DNA from: an uncultured Oscillospiraceae bacterium
GTDB lineage: Bacteria; Bacillota; Clostridia; Oscillospirales; Oscillospiraceae
Assembly (NCBI GenBank): GCA_910585735.1
Contig: CAJUEU010000002.1
Coordinates: 30,507-94,506 of the forward strand
DNA length: 64,000 nucleotides
Reading direction: 5' to 3'
Positions 17,479 through 26,333 of the stretch are shown piece by piece. Positions within the stretch are counted from its first letter, which is position 1. The number at the start of each line of letters is the position of its first letter. The notes beneath the pieces were generated by a model. That model did no database searches. It saw only the letters and a program-made list of their open reading frames with translations, and was not told where the DNA came from. Both the position numbers and the translations under genes were made by a program.

Positions 17479-18915
17479 ATGCCGACAAACGTATATGAGT
17501 CTCCGCTGTCCTCCCGGTATGCCAGCCCCGAAATGCTGTATCTTTTTTCCACTGATAAAAAGTTTACCACATGGCATAAGCTGTGGATCGCTTTGGCCAG
17601 AGCTGAAATGGAGCTTGGCTTGCCGGTGACTCAGGATCAGGTGGACGAGCTGGAGGCCCATAAGGATGAGGTAGACTATGAAGCTGCCAAGCGTTGGGAG
17701 AAGAGACTCCGCCATGACGTGATGGCTCATATTCACGCATACGGGGAGCAATGTCCCAAGGCAATGCCTATCATTCACTTGGGGGCTACCAGCTGCTATG
17801 TAGGAGACAATACCGATGTGATTCTGATGCGGGAAGGGCTGGCTTTCCTTCGGGACAAGCTGGTAAAGATCCTGGGCTATTTGGGGGATTTTTCCGACAA
17901 GTATAAATCCCTTCCAACCCTTGGTTTTACTCATTTTCAGGCGGCGCAGATGGTCACTGTTGGAAAGCGGGCTACCCTTTGGATGAATGACCTGCTCATG
18001 GATCTTGAAGAGGTCGAATATCGTATTTCCCGGCTGGCGCTGCTGGGCTCTAAGGGAACCACCGGCACTCAGGCCAGTTTTCTGGAGCTCTTTGATGGCG
18101 ACCATGAGAAGGTCAAGCTTCTGGAAGAAAAAATTGCCGCTGAGATGGGATTTGACCGGGTCGCCCCGGTCTCTGGGCAGACCTACTCCCGCAAAATGGA
18201 TTTCGCCGTGCTTACCACACTTTCAGGGATCGCCCAGTCGGCCAGCAAGTTTGCCACCGACATCCGCCTTCTCTGCCATCTGAAAGAGGTGGAGGAGCCC
18301 TTTGAAGCAAACCAGATCGGTTCCTCGGCTATGCCCTATAAACGCAATCCCATGCGTTGTGAGCGGATCTGCGCTTTGGCCCGTTATGTAATGGTGGATG
18401 CCCAAAATCCCGCGATCACCGCCTCTACCCAGTGGTTTGAACGGACCTTGGACGATTCGGCCAATAAGCGAATTTCCATTCCTGAGGCTTTTCTCGCTGT
18501 GGACGCTATTTTGAACATTTACGCCAACGTAGCCTCCGGGCTGGTCGTTCATCCCAAGGTGATTGAAAAACACGTGATGGAAGAGCTTCCCTTTATGGCC
18601 ACCGAAAACATCATGATGGACGCGGTGAAAAGGGGGGGAGACCGTCAGGCACTGCATGAGAGGATCCGCCAGCTCTCCATGGAGGCAGGTCATACTGTAA
18701 AGGATTTGGGGCTTTCCAATGACTTGGTGGAACGCATTGCCGCGGACCCTTCCTTTGGACTGACACGGCAGGAGATCGAAGCGCACCTGAAGCCTTCCGC
18801 CTATATTGGACGCAGCCCGGAGCAGGTGGTCGAATTTCTTGCGGAGCATATAAAACCTGTCTTGGAGCGCTATTCCTCCGCCTTAAAGAAAAACGACACA
18901 GAACTTACTGTATAG
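17479..18915 (+). CDS. purB: Adenylosuccinate lyase
   Basis: PurB splits fumarate from SAICAR and from adenylosuccinate in purine synthesis. The 478-residue protein belongs to the fumarase/aspartase superfamily and has its signature loop SSAMPYKRNPMRCE, the TSCYVGDNTD stretch and the GFTHFQAAQ region with the catalytic His. TDLA-type GATSCY is at about residue 95-105. AAAGGAGG precedes the ATG. It sits between an aminotransferase and pfkA with gaps of 14 and 12 bases, indicating one operon that mixes purine and glycolytic steps. Confidence 0.97.
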   Translation: MPTNVYESPLSSRYASPEMLYLFSTDKKFTTWHKLWIALARAEMELGLPVTQDQVDELEAHKDEVDYEAAKRWEKRLRHDVMAHIHAYGEQCPKAMPIIHLGATSCYVGDNTDVILMREGLAFLRDKLVKILGYLGDFSDKYKSLPTLGFTHFQAAQMVTVGKRATLWMNDLLMDLEEVEYRISRLALLGSKGTTGTQASFLELFDGDHEKVKLLEEKIAAEMGFDRVAPVSGQTYSRKMDFAVLTTLSGIAQSASKFATDIRLLCHLKEVEEPFEANQIGSSAMPYKRNPMRCERICALARYVMVDAQNPAITASTQWFERTLDDSANKRISIPEAFLAVDAILNIYANVASGLVVHPKVIEKHVMEELPFMATENIMMDAVKRGGDRQALHERIRQLSMEAGHTVKDLGLSNDLVERIAADPSFGLTRQEIEAHLKPSAYIGRSPEQVVEFLAEHIKPVLERYSSALKKNDTELTV

Positions 18916-18927
18916 GGGGACATTTCA

Positions 18928-19911
18928 ATGAACAGCGCAGTTAAACGAATCGGAGTATTTACCAGCGGCGGAGACGCCCCCGGCATGAATGCCGCCATTC
19001 GTTCGGTGGTTCGGTCCTGTATGTACTATGGGATCGAATGTATCGGCATTCGCCGTGGCTATCACGGGCTTATCAATGGAGATTTTCTAAAGCTGGATTT
19101 CGAGAGTGTCAGCGGTATTTCACGCCGGGGCGGAACCATGCTTTACTCGGCCAGAAGCGAGGACTTTAAGGCAAAAAAAGGGCAGGAAAAGGCGGCGGCT
19201 ACCTGTAAACTGCTGGGGCTGGACGCTCTTGTTGGTATTGGCGGAGACGGAACCTTCCGTGGCCTTCTCTGTCTGGCTGAGCAGGGCCTCTCCGTGGTCG
19301 GTATCCCTGGAACCATTGACAATGATATTGCCTGTTCCTCCTATACCATTGGCTATGATACCGCTTGCAATACCGCCCTGGAATGTATCGATAAGCTTCG
19401 TGACACCATGCAGTCCCATGAGCGTTGCTCGGTGGTAGAAGTCATGGGCCGCCATGCCGGCCATGTGGCGCTTAACGTAGGGGTCGCCTGCGGCGCCACT
19501 TCGGTGCTGGTGCCCGAGCAGCCCTTAAATTATGAAGAGGACCTGATCGAGCCGATCCGCCAGGCACGACTGGGTGGCAGGACAAACTTTACGGTCATCG
19601 TGGCCGAGGGGGTGCAGGGGGGAGCCTACGAGGTTGCCCGGCAGATCACCGAAGCCACCGCTCTGGATACCCGGGTCACTATTCTTGGCCATGTTCAGCG
19701 GGGAGGAGTCCCCACGCTCCGGGACCGGGTGGCGGCAACCTATATGGGATATGAGGCCGTTCGGTTGTTGGCCGAGGGCAAAACCTGTCGGGTCATTGGT
19801 ATGAAAGGCGATGAATATGTGAACTATGACATCAAGGAAGCGTTGAAAATGGAAAAGGGGTTGGATCCGCAAACCTATCCCGTTATGAAAGCGCTGACTG
19901 GAATTGACTAA
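18928..19911 (+). CDS. pfkA: ATP-dependent 6-phosphofructokinase
   Basis: PfkA phosphorylates fructose 6-phosphate at the committed step of glycolysis. The 327-residue length and the motifs GGDAPGMNAAIR, GGDGT (105-109) and PGTIDND (127-133) are typical. Gly108 and Thr129 mark the ATP-using type; PPi enzymes have Asp and Lys at these places. The fructose 6-phosphate contacts MGRHAGH and HVQRGG are present. GGGGG lies before the ATG and the gene follows purB by 12 bases. The next gene encodes a PPi-type enzyme for the same reaction. Confidence 0.97.
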   Translation: MNSAVKRIGVFTSGGDAPGMNAAIRSVVRSCMYYGIECIGIRRGYHGLINGDFLKLDFESVSGISRRGGTMLYSARSEDFKAKKGQEKAAATCKLLGLDALVGIGGDGTFRGLLCLAEQGLSVVGIPGTIDNDIACSSYTIGYDTACNTALECIDKLRDTMQSHERCSVVEVMGRHAGHVALNVGVACGATSVLVPEQPLNYEEDLIEPIRQARLGGRTNFTVIVAEGVQGGAYEVARQITEATALDTRVTILGHVQRGGVPTLRDRVAATYMGYEAVRLLAEGKTCRVIGMKGDEYVNYDIKEALKMEKGLDPQTYPVMKALTGID

Positions 19912-19929
19912 GCTCAGCGGCGACGAATA

Positions 19930-19958
19930 TTTACAATTTTTTCTTGATGTGATATAAT
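19930..19958 (+). promoter_or_regulatory. Promoter of the PPi-phosphofructokinase gene
   Basis: TTTACA (19930-19935) and a perfect TATAAT (19953-19958) are 17 bases apart, in the gap after pfkA. This allows the PPi enzyme to be expressed apart from the purB-pfkA operon. Confidence 0.8.
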
Positions 19959-19998
19959 CAATTGAACGTCATTTGTTTGAGTATTAGGAGGAATTTGT

Positions 19999-21657
19999 AT
20001 GGACCTTTCACCCCTGCAGAAGGCAAGATATGCGTACACCCCCAAGCTGCCCGGCATGCTTCGGCACGGCATCTCTGAGATTTGTGTCCAGGAGGGCAGT
20101 GCTACTCAAAGCGTAGCTGACCAGGCCAAGATCAAGGAGCTCTTTCCCAACACGTACGGAAAGAACGAAATCACATTCCAGAAAGGGAAGAATACCGCGC
20201 CGGCCAAAAAGCAGGTCGTGGGTGTGATTCTCTCCGGCGGCCAGGCCCCCGGTGGCCACAATGTGGTGTGCGGACTATATGACGCGCTGAAAGCCACCAA
20301 TTCAGAAAATGTACTGTTGGGCTTTAAGAATGGTCCCAGCGGACTCATTGAGGATGATTATCTGACATTTGACGACGCCTATATTGACCAGTTCCGAAAT
20401 ACCGGCGGCTTTGACATTATCGGCTCGGGCCGGACGAAGCTGGAAACTGAGGAGCAGTTCGCTGTGGCGGCCCAGGTCTGTGAAAAACATGGGATCACCG
20501 CAATCGTCATTATTGGCGGCGATGACTCCAATACCAACGCTGCCGTCTTAGCCGAGTATTTTGCCGCCCACAACACTGGCGTACAGGTTATTGGCTGCCC
20601 CAAGACCATTGACGGAGATTTGAAAAACGAGGACATTGAGTGCTCTTTTGGCTTTGATACCGCTACTAAGATCTATAGTGAGTTGATCGGCAACATTGAG
20701 CGTGACGCAAACTCCGCCAAAAAATACTGGCATTTTATTAAGGTCATGGGACGTTCCGCTTCTCATGTGGCATTGGAATGCGCCCTAGAGACCCAGCCCA
20801 ATATCTGCCTCATTTCGGAAGAGGTTTCAGCCAAGAAAATGTCTCTCTCCACCATTGCGGATTACATTGCCGACTCCGTCGAAAAACGGGCCGCCAAGGG
20901 CTTGAACTTCGGAGTAGCCATTATCCCTGAAGGCGTGGTGGAGTTTGTCCCCGAGTTTTCTATGCTGATCGCTGAGATCAACGAATTGCTGGCGGGGAGC
21001 AAGGCAATAGCCTTTAATGCCCTGGCTACCTGGAAGGAAAAGTATGAATTTATTGAAAAAGGCTTGAGCAAAGAGGCCATGGCTGTTTTTGCCATTTTGC
21101 CTGAAGGGATCCAGCAGCAGCTGTTTCTGGAGAGGGATCCTCACGGAAACGTGCAGGTTTCTCTCATCGAATCGGAGAAGCTGTTCTCAGCCCTTGTAAA
21201 GGACAAGCTGGCACAGCGGAAGAAGGCCGGAACCTATACAGGTAAGTTTAATCCCCTGCATCATTTCTTTGGTTATGAGGGAAGGTGTGCTTTCCCGTCC
21301 AATTTTGATGCGGATTATTGCTATTCTCTGGGGTACAACGCCTTTATGTTGATCCAATACGGCTACAATGGCTATTTGTCCAAGGTTTCCAACCTTTCTA
21401 AGCCTGCGGAGGAGTGGGTGGCCGAAGGAATGCCCATCACAAAGATGATGAACATCGAGCGGCGGCATGGCGAGGATAAACCCGTTATCAAAAAAGCTTT
21501 GGTCGAACTGGACGGTAAGCCTTTCCAATACTTTGCCGCCCACCGGGATCAATGGGCCGTCGAAACCGCCTACACCTATCCCGGCGCCATTCAGTATTTT
21601 GGTCCCGCCGAGGTCTGTGATCTTACCACCCGTACGTTGGCACTGGAAAAAGGCTGA
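19999..21657 (+). CDS. Pyrophosphate-type 6-phosphofructokinase (long form)
   Basis: The 552-residue protein is of the long PFP class, which uses pyrophosphate and works reversibly between fructose 6-phosphate and fructose 1,6-bisphosphate. The diagnostic residues are Asp176 in GGDDS (173-177) and Lys202 in PKTIDGD (201-207), which replace the Gly and Thr/Gly of ATP enzymes. MGRSASH and the GYEGRC stretch are further family features. AGGAGG (19986-19991) precedes the ATG. It has its own promoter and lies between pfkA and fba. Substrate type is inferred from those residues, not measured. Confidence 0.93.
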   Translation: MDLSPLQKARYAYTPKLPGMLRHGISEICVQEGSATQSVADQAKIKELFPNTYGKNEITFQKGKNTAPAKKQVVGVILSGGQAPGGHNVVCGLYDALKATNSENVLLGFKNGPSGLIEDDYLTFDDAYIDQFRNTGGFDIIGSGRTKLETEEQFAVAAQVCEKHGITAIVIIGGDDSNTNAAVLAEYFAAHNTGVQVIGCPKTIDGDLKNEDIECSFGFDTATKIYSELIGNIERDANSAKKYWHFIKVMGRSASHVALECALETQPNICLISEEVSAKKMSLSTIADYIADSVEKRAAKGLNFGVAIIPEGVVEFVPEFSMLIAEINELLAGSKAIAFNALATWKEKYEFIEKGLSKEAMAVFAILPEGIQQQLFLERDPHGNVQVSLIESEKLFSALVKDKLAQRKKAGTYTGKFNPLHHFFGYEGRCAFPSNFDADYCYSLGYNAFMLIQYGYNGYLSKVSNLSKPAEEWVAEGMPITKMMNIERRHGEDKPVIKKALVELDGKPFQYFAAHRDQWAVETAYTYPGAIQYFGPAEVCDLTTRTLALEKG

Positions 21658-21736
21658 TTTTGCTCCTGATTTATCGGCCCCTAAGAAATGTAACAACTTC
21701 CCGCCGTACCGCTTTGGAATTTGTCAAGCCGGGGTA

Positions 21737-21765
21737 TTGCAATTTGCGCGGGGTTTTGTTAAAAT
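21737..21765 (+). promoter_or_regulatory. Promoter of fba
   Basis: TTGCAA (21737-21742) and TAAAAT (21760-21765) are separated by 17 bases and lie 39 bases upstream of the fba start. Confidence 0.8.
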
Positions 21766-21803
21766 AGAGTCATCCAAAAATCTAAAATAAGGAGTTGGAC
21801 CAA

Positions 21804-22772
21804 ATGCCTCTTGTTACTTCCACTGAAATGTTCAAAAAAGCTTATGCCGGCGGTTATGCCATCGGCGCCTTCAATGTAAACAACATGGAGATCGTTCAAG
21901 GCATCACCGAAGCCTGCAAGGAGGAGAAGGCCCCTGTGATCCTTCAGGTTTCCAAGGGCGCCCGCGCCTACGCCAACCACACCTATCTTGTGAAGCTGGT
22001 GGAGGCGGCTGTCATTGAGTGCCCTGAGATTCCCATCGTACTCCATCTGGATCATGGTCCCGATTTCGAGACCTGTAAGTCCTGCATTGACGGCGGTTTT
22101 ACTTCCGTTATGATCGACGCCTCCTCTAAGCCCTTTGAGGAGAACATTGAGATCACCAAGAAGGTGGTAGAGTATGCCCATGACCACGGCGTAGTGGTGG
22201 AGGCTGAACTGGGTACTCTGGCCGGTATTGAGGATGACGTAAACGTGGCTGCTCACGCGGCTTCTTATACCCGGCCTGAAGAAGTAGAAGAGTTTGTCGC
22301 CAAGACCGGCTGCGATTCTTTGGCTATCGCTATTGGTACCAGCCATGGCGCTTATAAGTTTACTCCCGACCAGTGCACTCGTAATGAGAAGGGCATTCTG
22401 GTTCCCCCGCCCCTCCGCTTTGATGTACTGGAGGAGGTATCCAAGCGTCTGCCTGGATTCCCCATCGTTCTCCATGGTTCTTCCAGCGTTCCCCAGGAGT
22501 ACGTGAAGATGGTCAACACCCACGGCGGCAAGATGCCTGACGCAGTTGGCATTCCTGAGGAGCAGCTCCGTCAGGCCGCTACTCTCAGTGTCTGCAAGAT
22601 CAACATTGACTCCGACCTGCGGCTGACTATGACCGGCACCATTCGTGAGTTCTTCGACGAGCATCCCGACAAGTTTGACCCCCGTGAGTATCTGAAGCCT
22701 GCCCGTGCCAACATCAAGGAAACGGTTCGCCACAAGCTGGTGAATGTCTTGGGCTGCGCCGGAAAGGCCTGA
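21804..22772 (+). CDS. fba: Class II fructose-bisphosphate aldolase
   Basis: The zinc-dependent aldolase splits fructose 1,6-bisphosphate into two triose phosphates. The 322-residue protein has the class II landmarks: HLDHG with the catalytic Asp and zinc His, EAELGTLAG, GTSHGAY and LHGSSSV with further zinc ligands, and NIDSDLR. Start choice: ATG 21804 has AAGGAG at 21789-21794; an in-frame TTG at 21795 directly abuts that site. Codons are strongly biased to C-ending forms, as expected of an abundant enzyme. A strong bidirectional terminator follows. Confidence 0.97.
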   Translation: MPLVTSTEMFKKAYAGGYAIGAFNVNNMEIVQGITEACKEEKAPVILQVSKGARAYANHTYLVKLVEAAVIECPEIPIVLHLDHGPDFETCKSCIDGGFTSVMIDASSKPFEENIEITKKVVEYAHDHGVVVEAELGTLAGIEDDVNVAAHAASYTRPEEVEEFVAKTGCDSLAIAIGTSHGAYKFTPDQCTRNEKGILVPPPLRFDVLEEVSKRLPGFPIVLHGSSSVPQEYVKMVNTHGGKMPDAVGIPEEQLRQAATLSVCKINIDSDLRLTMTGTIREFFDEHPDKFDPREYLKPARANIKETVRHKLVNVLGCAGKA

Positions 22773-22808
22773 TTTTCAGTCCGAAACGCTCCAAAAATAT
22801 TTGACCAC

Positions 22809-22855
22809 ACAAAAACAAGGCGCCTGCGTTTATATCGCAGGCGCCTTGTTTTTGT
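22809..22855. terminator. Bidirectional terminator between fba and ackA
   Basis: A perfect 20-base inverted repeat (22809-22828 with 22836-22855, core CAAGGCGCCTGCG) has a 7-base loop and U-tracts on both sides. It serves the convergent fba and ackA. Confidence 0.95.
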
Positions 22856-22865
22856 AAAAGCTATT

Positions 22866-24059
22866 TTATTTTTTTACCAGTTCAGCAGTATCCATGGCGA
22901 TCATCAGTTCCTCATTGGTGGGGATCAGGAGGACCTTAACCTTGGAATCGGGCGCTGAGATAACAGCCTCTTTTCCGCGGACATTGTTAGCATCCTCGTC
23001 CATCTTGATCCCCATATACTCCAGGCCGGAAGCAATCGCCATCCGGGCCGAGGGATCATTCTCACCCACGCCGGCAGTGAAGACTACCGCATCTACACCG
23101 CCCAGTGCGGCGGCATAGGAGCCAATAAACTTCTTCACACTGTAATAGAACACATCCAAAGCGAGCTGCGCCCGGTGGTTGCCTTGCTCAGCGGCGGCAC
23201 CAATATCCCGGAAGTCAGAGGACACCCCCGAAATACCCAACACGCCGGACTTTTTGTTGAGAATATTGAGCATCTCTTTGATGTCATAGCCATACCGCCC
23301 CATTAGATACTCCAGAATCGTAGCGTCGATGTCGCCGGAACGGGTGCCCATAGGGAAGCCGGCCAGAGGGCCAAGACCCATGGTAGTATCCACGCACTTA
23401 CCGCCCTTGACCGCGGCCAAGGAGGAACCGTTGCCCAGATGACAGGTGATGATCTTCAGGTCCTTGGCAGGCTTACCCAGCATATCAGCGGCCCGGGCAG
23501 AAACATACCGATGGGACGTACCATGGAAGCCATAGCGGCGAACCTTGTCCTTCTCGTAGTACTCATAGGGAATCGCGTAGGTATAGGCCTTCTCAGGCAT
23601 TGTCATGTGAAAAGCGGTATCAAATACGGCTACTTGGGGCGTTCCTGCCATCACCCGCTGACAGGCCTCGATCCCCATCAGGTTTGCGGGATTATGAAGA
23701 GGTCCCAGGGGAATACACTCCTGAATGGCGGCAATGCAAGCGTCGTCCACGATACAGCTTTCAGTAAAAGCCATGCCGCCATGAAGGACCCGGTGTCCAA
23801 CCGCGTCGATCTCCTTCACGTCAGAAATCACACCATGAGCAGGGGAGACCAGGGCCTCCAGCACAGCCTCAATGGCCTCGCCGTGGGTGGGCATGGAAAT
23901 ATCGGCCTTATAGTCATCCCGCTCAGGGACCTTGTGCGTCAGGCGGCCATCAATACCGATACGCTCACACAAACCCTTCGCCAAAACATCATGCGTTTGT
24001 GAATCCATAAGCTGATACTTTAGGGACGAGCTTCCAGCGTTGATAACAAGGATCTTCAT
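22866..24059 (-). CDS. ackA: Acetate kinase
   Basis: AckA makes ATP and acetate from acetyl phosphate, the last step of acetate fermentation. The 397-residue protein has NAGSSSLKYQL at the start, GHRVLHGG, PLAPLHNPAN-like sequence (PLGPLHNPAN), HGTSHRYV and the FTAGVGENDP nucleotide region, all standard. AAGGAGAG precedes the ATG on the minus strand. No phosphotransacetylase gene is adjacent. The gene diverges from tmcAL, which consumes acetate, with a 166-base gap that must carry both promoters; a TTGAAA/TCTATT pair with 16-base spacing (forward about 24080-24107) is a possible ackA promoter. Confidence 0.98.
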   Translation of the reverse strand: MKILVINAGSSSLKYQLMDSQTHDVLAKGLCERIGIDGRLTHKVPERDDYKADISMPTHGEAIEAVLEALVSPAHGVISDVKEIDAVGHRVLHGGMAFTESCIVDDACIAAIQECIPLGPLHNPANLMGIEACQRVMAGTPQVAVFDTAFHMTMPEKAYTYAIPYEYYEKDKVRRYGFHGTSHRYVSARAADMLGKPAKDLKIITCHLGNGSSLAAVKGGKCVDTTMGLGPLAGFPMGTRSGDIDATILEYLMGRYGYDIKEMLNILNKKSGVLGISGVSSDFRDIGAAAEQGNHRAQLALDVFYYSVKKFIGSYAAALGGVDAVVFTAGVGENDPSARMAIASGLEYMGIKMDEDANNVRGKEAVISAPDSKVKVLLIPTNEELMIAMDTAELVKK

Positions 24060-24092
24060 AGTGTTCTCTCCTTACAAAATAGAATGTGTAGC

Positions 24093-24121
24093 TTGTCTTT
24101 TTCAAGGGATTATGATACAGT
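24093..24121 (+). promoter_or_regulatory. Possible promoter of tmcAL
   Basis: TTGTCT (24093-24098) and TACAGT (24116-24121) are 17 bases apart in the ackA-tmcAL gap. Both hexamers are imperfect. Confidence 0.35.
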
Positions 24122-24225
24122 TATCTGGAGCATAGGTGGAACATTTCATCTGTTCTATTGTAGTCTATTTTTGGCAAAAGGACAACTCCTTTCTTGAAAA
24201 AATGTCAAATTTTTTGGAGGGACAT

Positions 24226-25404
24226 ATGAAGGCTGTTGGTATTATCGCGGAATACAACCCATTTCATACCGGCCACGCCTACCATATTGCCGCCACACGA
24301 CAGCAAGTGGGAGAGAGCAAAGGAATCATTTGCGTTATGTCGGGGAACTGGGTCCAGCGGGGAGAATGTGCTGTTACCGACAAATGGACCAGGACTTCCA
24401 TGGCCTTGCGTGGAGGCGCCGACCTGGTGCTGGAGCTTCCCTTGCCTTGGGCAATCTCCTCTGCGGAACGCTTTGCCCAGGGGGGCGTAGCTACTTTGAA
24501 GGCCACCGGCGTGGTCGATACCATTTCCTTCGGCAGTGAAAGCGGCAAAGCGGAGGAGCTTTGTAAAATCGCCCAGGTCTTTGAGACCCCCTCATTTGAA
24601 AACACGTTGAAAGAAAAACTCGGCAAGGGCATTTCATTTGCGGCGGCAAGACAGGAAGCTGTGCTCAAATTGGCAGGAAGCATGGGCAAGCTCCTTCTTG
24701 GCCCCAACGATAATTTAGGGGTGGAATACATTCGTGCGGCAGGGAAGGAGCTTGCGGCGATCGCGATTCCAAGGCAGGGAACGGCCCACGACAGCGCCTG
24801 CCCAACGGAAGGCTTTGCCTCGGCCTCCCATCTGCGCAGGCTGGCCCGGGAGCAAAGATGGGAAGCGATGTCTTCCTGGGTAGAGCAAGAGGATCTGAGG
24901 AGCCTAAAGGACGCCGGAGTCTCCGACATGTCTTATGTAGAGCGGGCGATGTTGGCGCGGCTCAGGCAAATGGATGAGCAGGATTTCGCGGCTCTACCTG
25001 ACAGTGGTTCCGCCGAGGGACTTCCAACGCGGCTAATGCGGGCGGCAAAGACAGCTGGAAGCCTGGAGGAATTCTATACGCAGGCAAAGACAAAACGCTA
25101 TGCGCATTCTCGTATTCGGCGCTTAGCCTTGTGGGCGTTTTTGAATATGACGGAGACCGACCGTCCCCAGAAGCCGTCCTATCTCCGGGTTCTGGGATTT
25201 AATGCACGGGGGCGGGAGCTTTTGAAGGAATTGAAAACGGCAGCGGCCTTGCCTGTTTTGACCAAGCCTGCACATATCAAAGAACTGCCGGCCGAGGCGC
25301 GGCAGCTTTTCGCCTTGGAGTGCCGGGCCACAGATTTGTTTGGGCTTTGTTTTGAAGCGTCGAAGCCTGCGGGGCTGGAGCTTATCACCACACCGATTTT
25401 CTAG
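24226..25404 (+). CDS. tmcAL: tRNA(Met) cytidine acetate ligase
   Basis: TmcAL activates acetate with ATP and places the acetyl group on C34 of elongator tRNA-Met (N4-acetylcytidine). The 392-residue protein begins with GIIAEYNPFHTGHAYH, the HxGH nucleotidyltransferase motif, then MSGNWVQRGECA and ELPLPWAISSAERFAQGG, all typical of the family formerly called DUF795/YlbM. Start choice: ATG 24226 has TGGAGGG 6 bases upstream; the frame extends to 24136 without a better site. It diverges from ackA and its stop overlaps the surroundings of the next gene's ribosome site. Confidence 0.95.
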   Translation: MKAVGIIAEYNPFHTGHAYHIAATRQQVGESKGIICVMSGNWVQRGECAVTDKWTRTSMALRGGADLVLELPLPWAISSAERFAQGGVATLKATGVVDTISFGSESGKAEELCKIAQVFETPSFENTLKEKLGKGISFAAARQEAVLKLAGSMGKLLLGPNDNLGVEYIRAAGKELAAIAIPRQGTAHDSACPTEGFASASHLRRLAREQRWEAMSSWVEQEDLRSLKDAGVSDMSYVERAMLARLRQMDEQDFAALPDSGSAEGLPTRLMRAAKTAGSLEEFYTQAKTKRYAHSRIRRLALWAFLNMTETDRPQKPSYLRVLGFNARGRELLKELKTAAALPVLTKPAHIKELPAEARQLFALECRATDLFGLCFEASKPAGLELITTPIF

Positions 25405-25421
25405 TGAGGAGGGGACACTGT

Positions 25422-26210
25422 TTGCAATACATGCATTTTAATTCTTCCTGTTCTTTCTGCGGCGTCGCCAATCTGTTGGAGCTGCAAGGCCGAGAAGTGA
25501 CTGATGAAGCGCTTTTTCAGGCCATGCGGGCGGATATTCTTTTGCACTATGAGGAAAAAGATGGCCATTGGCAAATCGGAGCGATGCTTCAAAGTGGATG
25601 TTGGTTTGATTTGGCCCTCATTCCCATGGGGTTTCATTTGGAGGAGTATACCGCAAAGCAGGAAGAGATCGCATATACGCTGCCTCCTCCATTTATGGTA
25701 GGACTAAAAATGAGGGAAGGAAAAGGACGGCACGCTCATGTTCTGACCGAAAGGGATGGGGATAGAATGATTTTTCTCAACCCACACAGAAAGAACGATG
25801 GCGAAGAGGATCTTGTTGTGATGACCCAGGAGGAATGTATCTGTCGGCTGATGCCCTTTTCAACGGTTGGGAGATTGGCTTCCTGCACACCGAAAGAAAC
25901 TGATTTTGAGCCTCTGATGGCGCAGTCAAAGAAAAATTGGATGCAATACCAGAGAGAATGGATAGCCTTTACTGCCCAGCCCCATGTGCGTGAGGAGCTT
26001 CTAACCCTGAGAGATTCCTTTTTCCGTGCCCTATTATTGGATGCGCTGGAAGGCGCCCGAATCTGCGGTCACAGGGAGCAGGAGCAGCGTCTTGAGCTGC
26101 TGCAATGCCAATTTATGAACAGCTTAAAACAAGAAGGCCCTATTTTGCTTTCAAAAATCTTGGACAATGAAGCTGTTCAGGAGGCTTTCAAATTTTATAT
26201 TGCTTCTTAA
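25422..26210 (+). CDS. Orphan protein with C39/BtrH-like papain-fold features
   Basis: I do not recognise a named family with certainty. The 262-residue protein opens with FNSSCSFCGVANLLE (Cys10, Cys13), which resembles the nucleophile region of C39-type and BtrH N-terminal papain-like domains. Later GRHAHVLTERDGDRMIFLNPH (His104, His106, Asn120) resembles the His...Asn/Asp pair of the same fold; the 100-residue spacing fits. The C-terminal half is helical. There is no signal peptide or transporter part. Start choice: TTG 25422 has GAGGAGGGG 7 bases upstream, and the gene follows tmcAL directly. A cysteine peptidase or acyltransferase is possible; the assignment is inference. Confidence 0.6.
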   Translation: MQYMHFNSSCSFCGVANLLELQGREVTDEALFQAMRADILLHYEEKDGHWQIGAMLQSGCWFDLALIPMGFHLEEYTAKQEEIAYTLPPPFMVGLKMREGKGRHAHVLTERDGDRMIFLNPHRKNDGEEDLVVMTQEECICRLMPFSTVGRLASCTPKETDFEPLMAQSKKNWMQYQREWIAFTAQPHVREELLTLRDSFFRALLLDALEGARICGHREQEQRLELLQCQFMNSLKQEGPILLSKILDNEAVQEAFKFYIAS

Positions 26211-26269
26211 GCTGTGTTCACCAAAAGCATGGCATTTCCCTTTTCTATCAAAAAATCAACAAGTGGGGA

Positions 26270-26298
26270 TTGAAAATAGAACCGTTTTTTGGTACAAT
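26270..26298 (+). promoter_or_regulatory. Promoter of the redox fusion gene
   Basis: TTGAAA (26270-26275) and TACAAT (26293-26298) are separated by 17 bases, 36 bases before the start codon. Confidence 0.8.
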
Positions 26299-26333
26299 GA
26301 TAAAAATGTTAACTTTTGAGAGGAGGGATTTTG

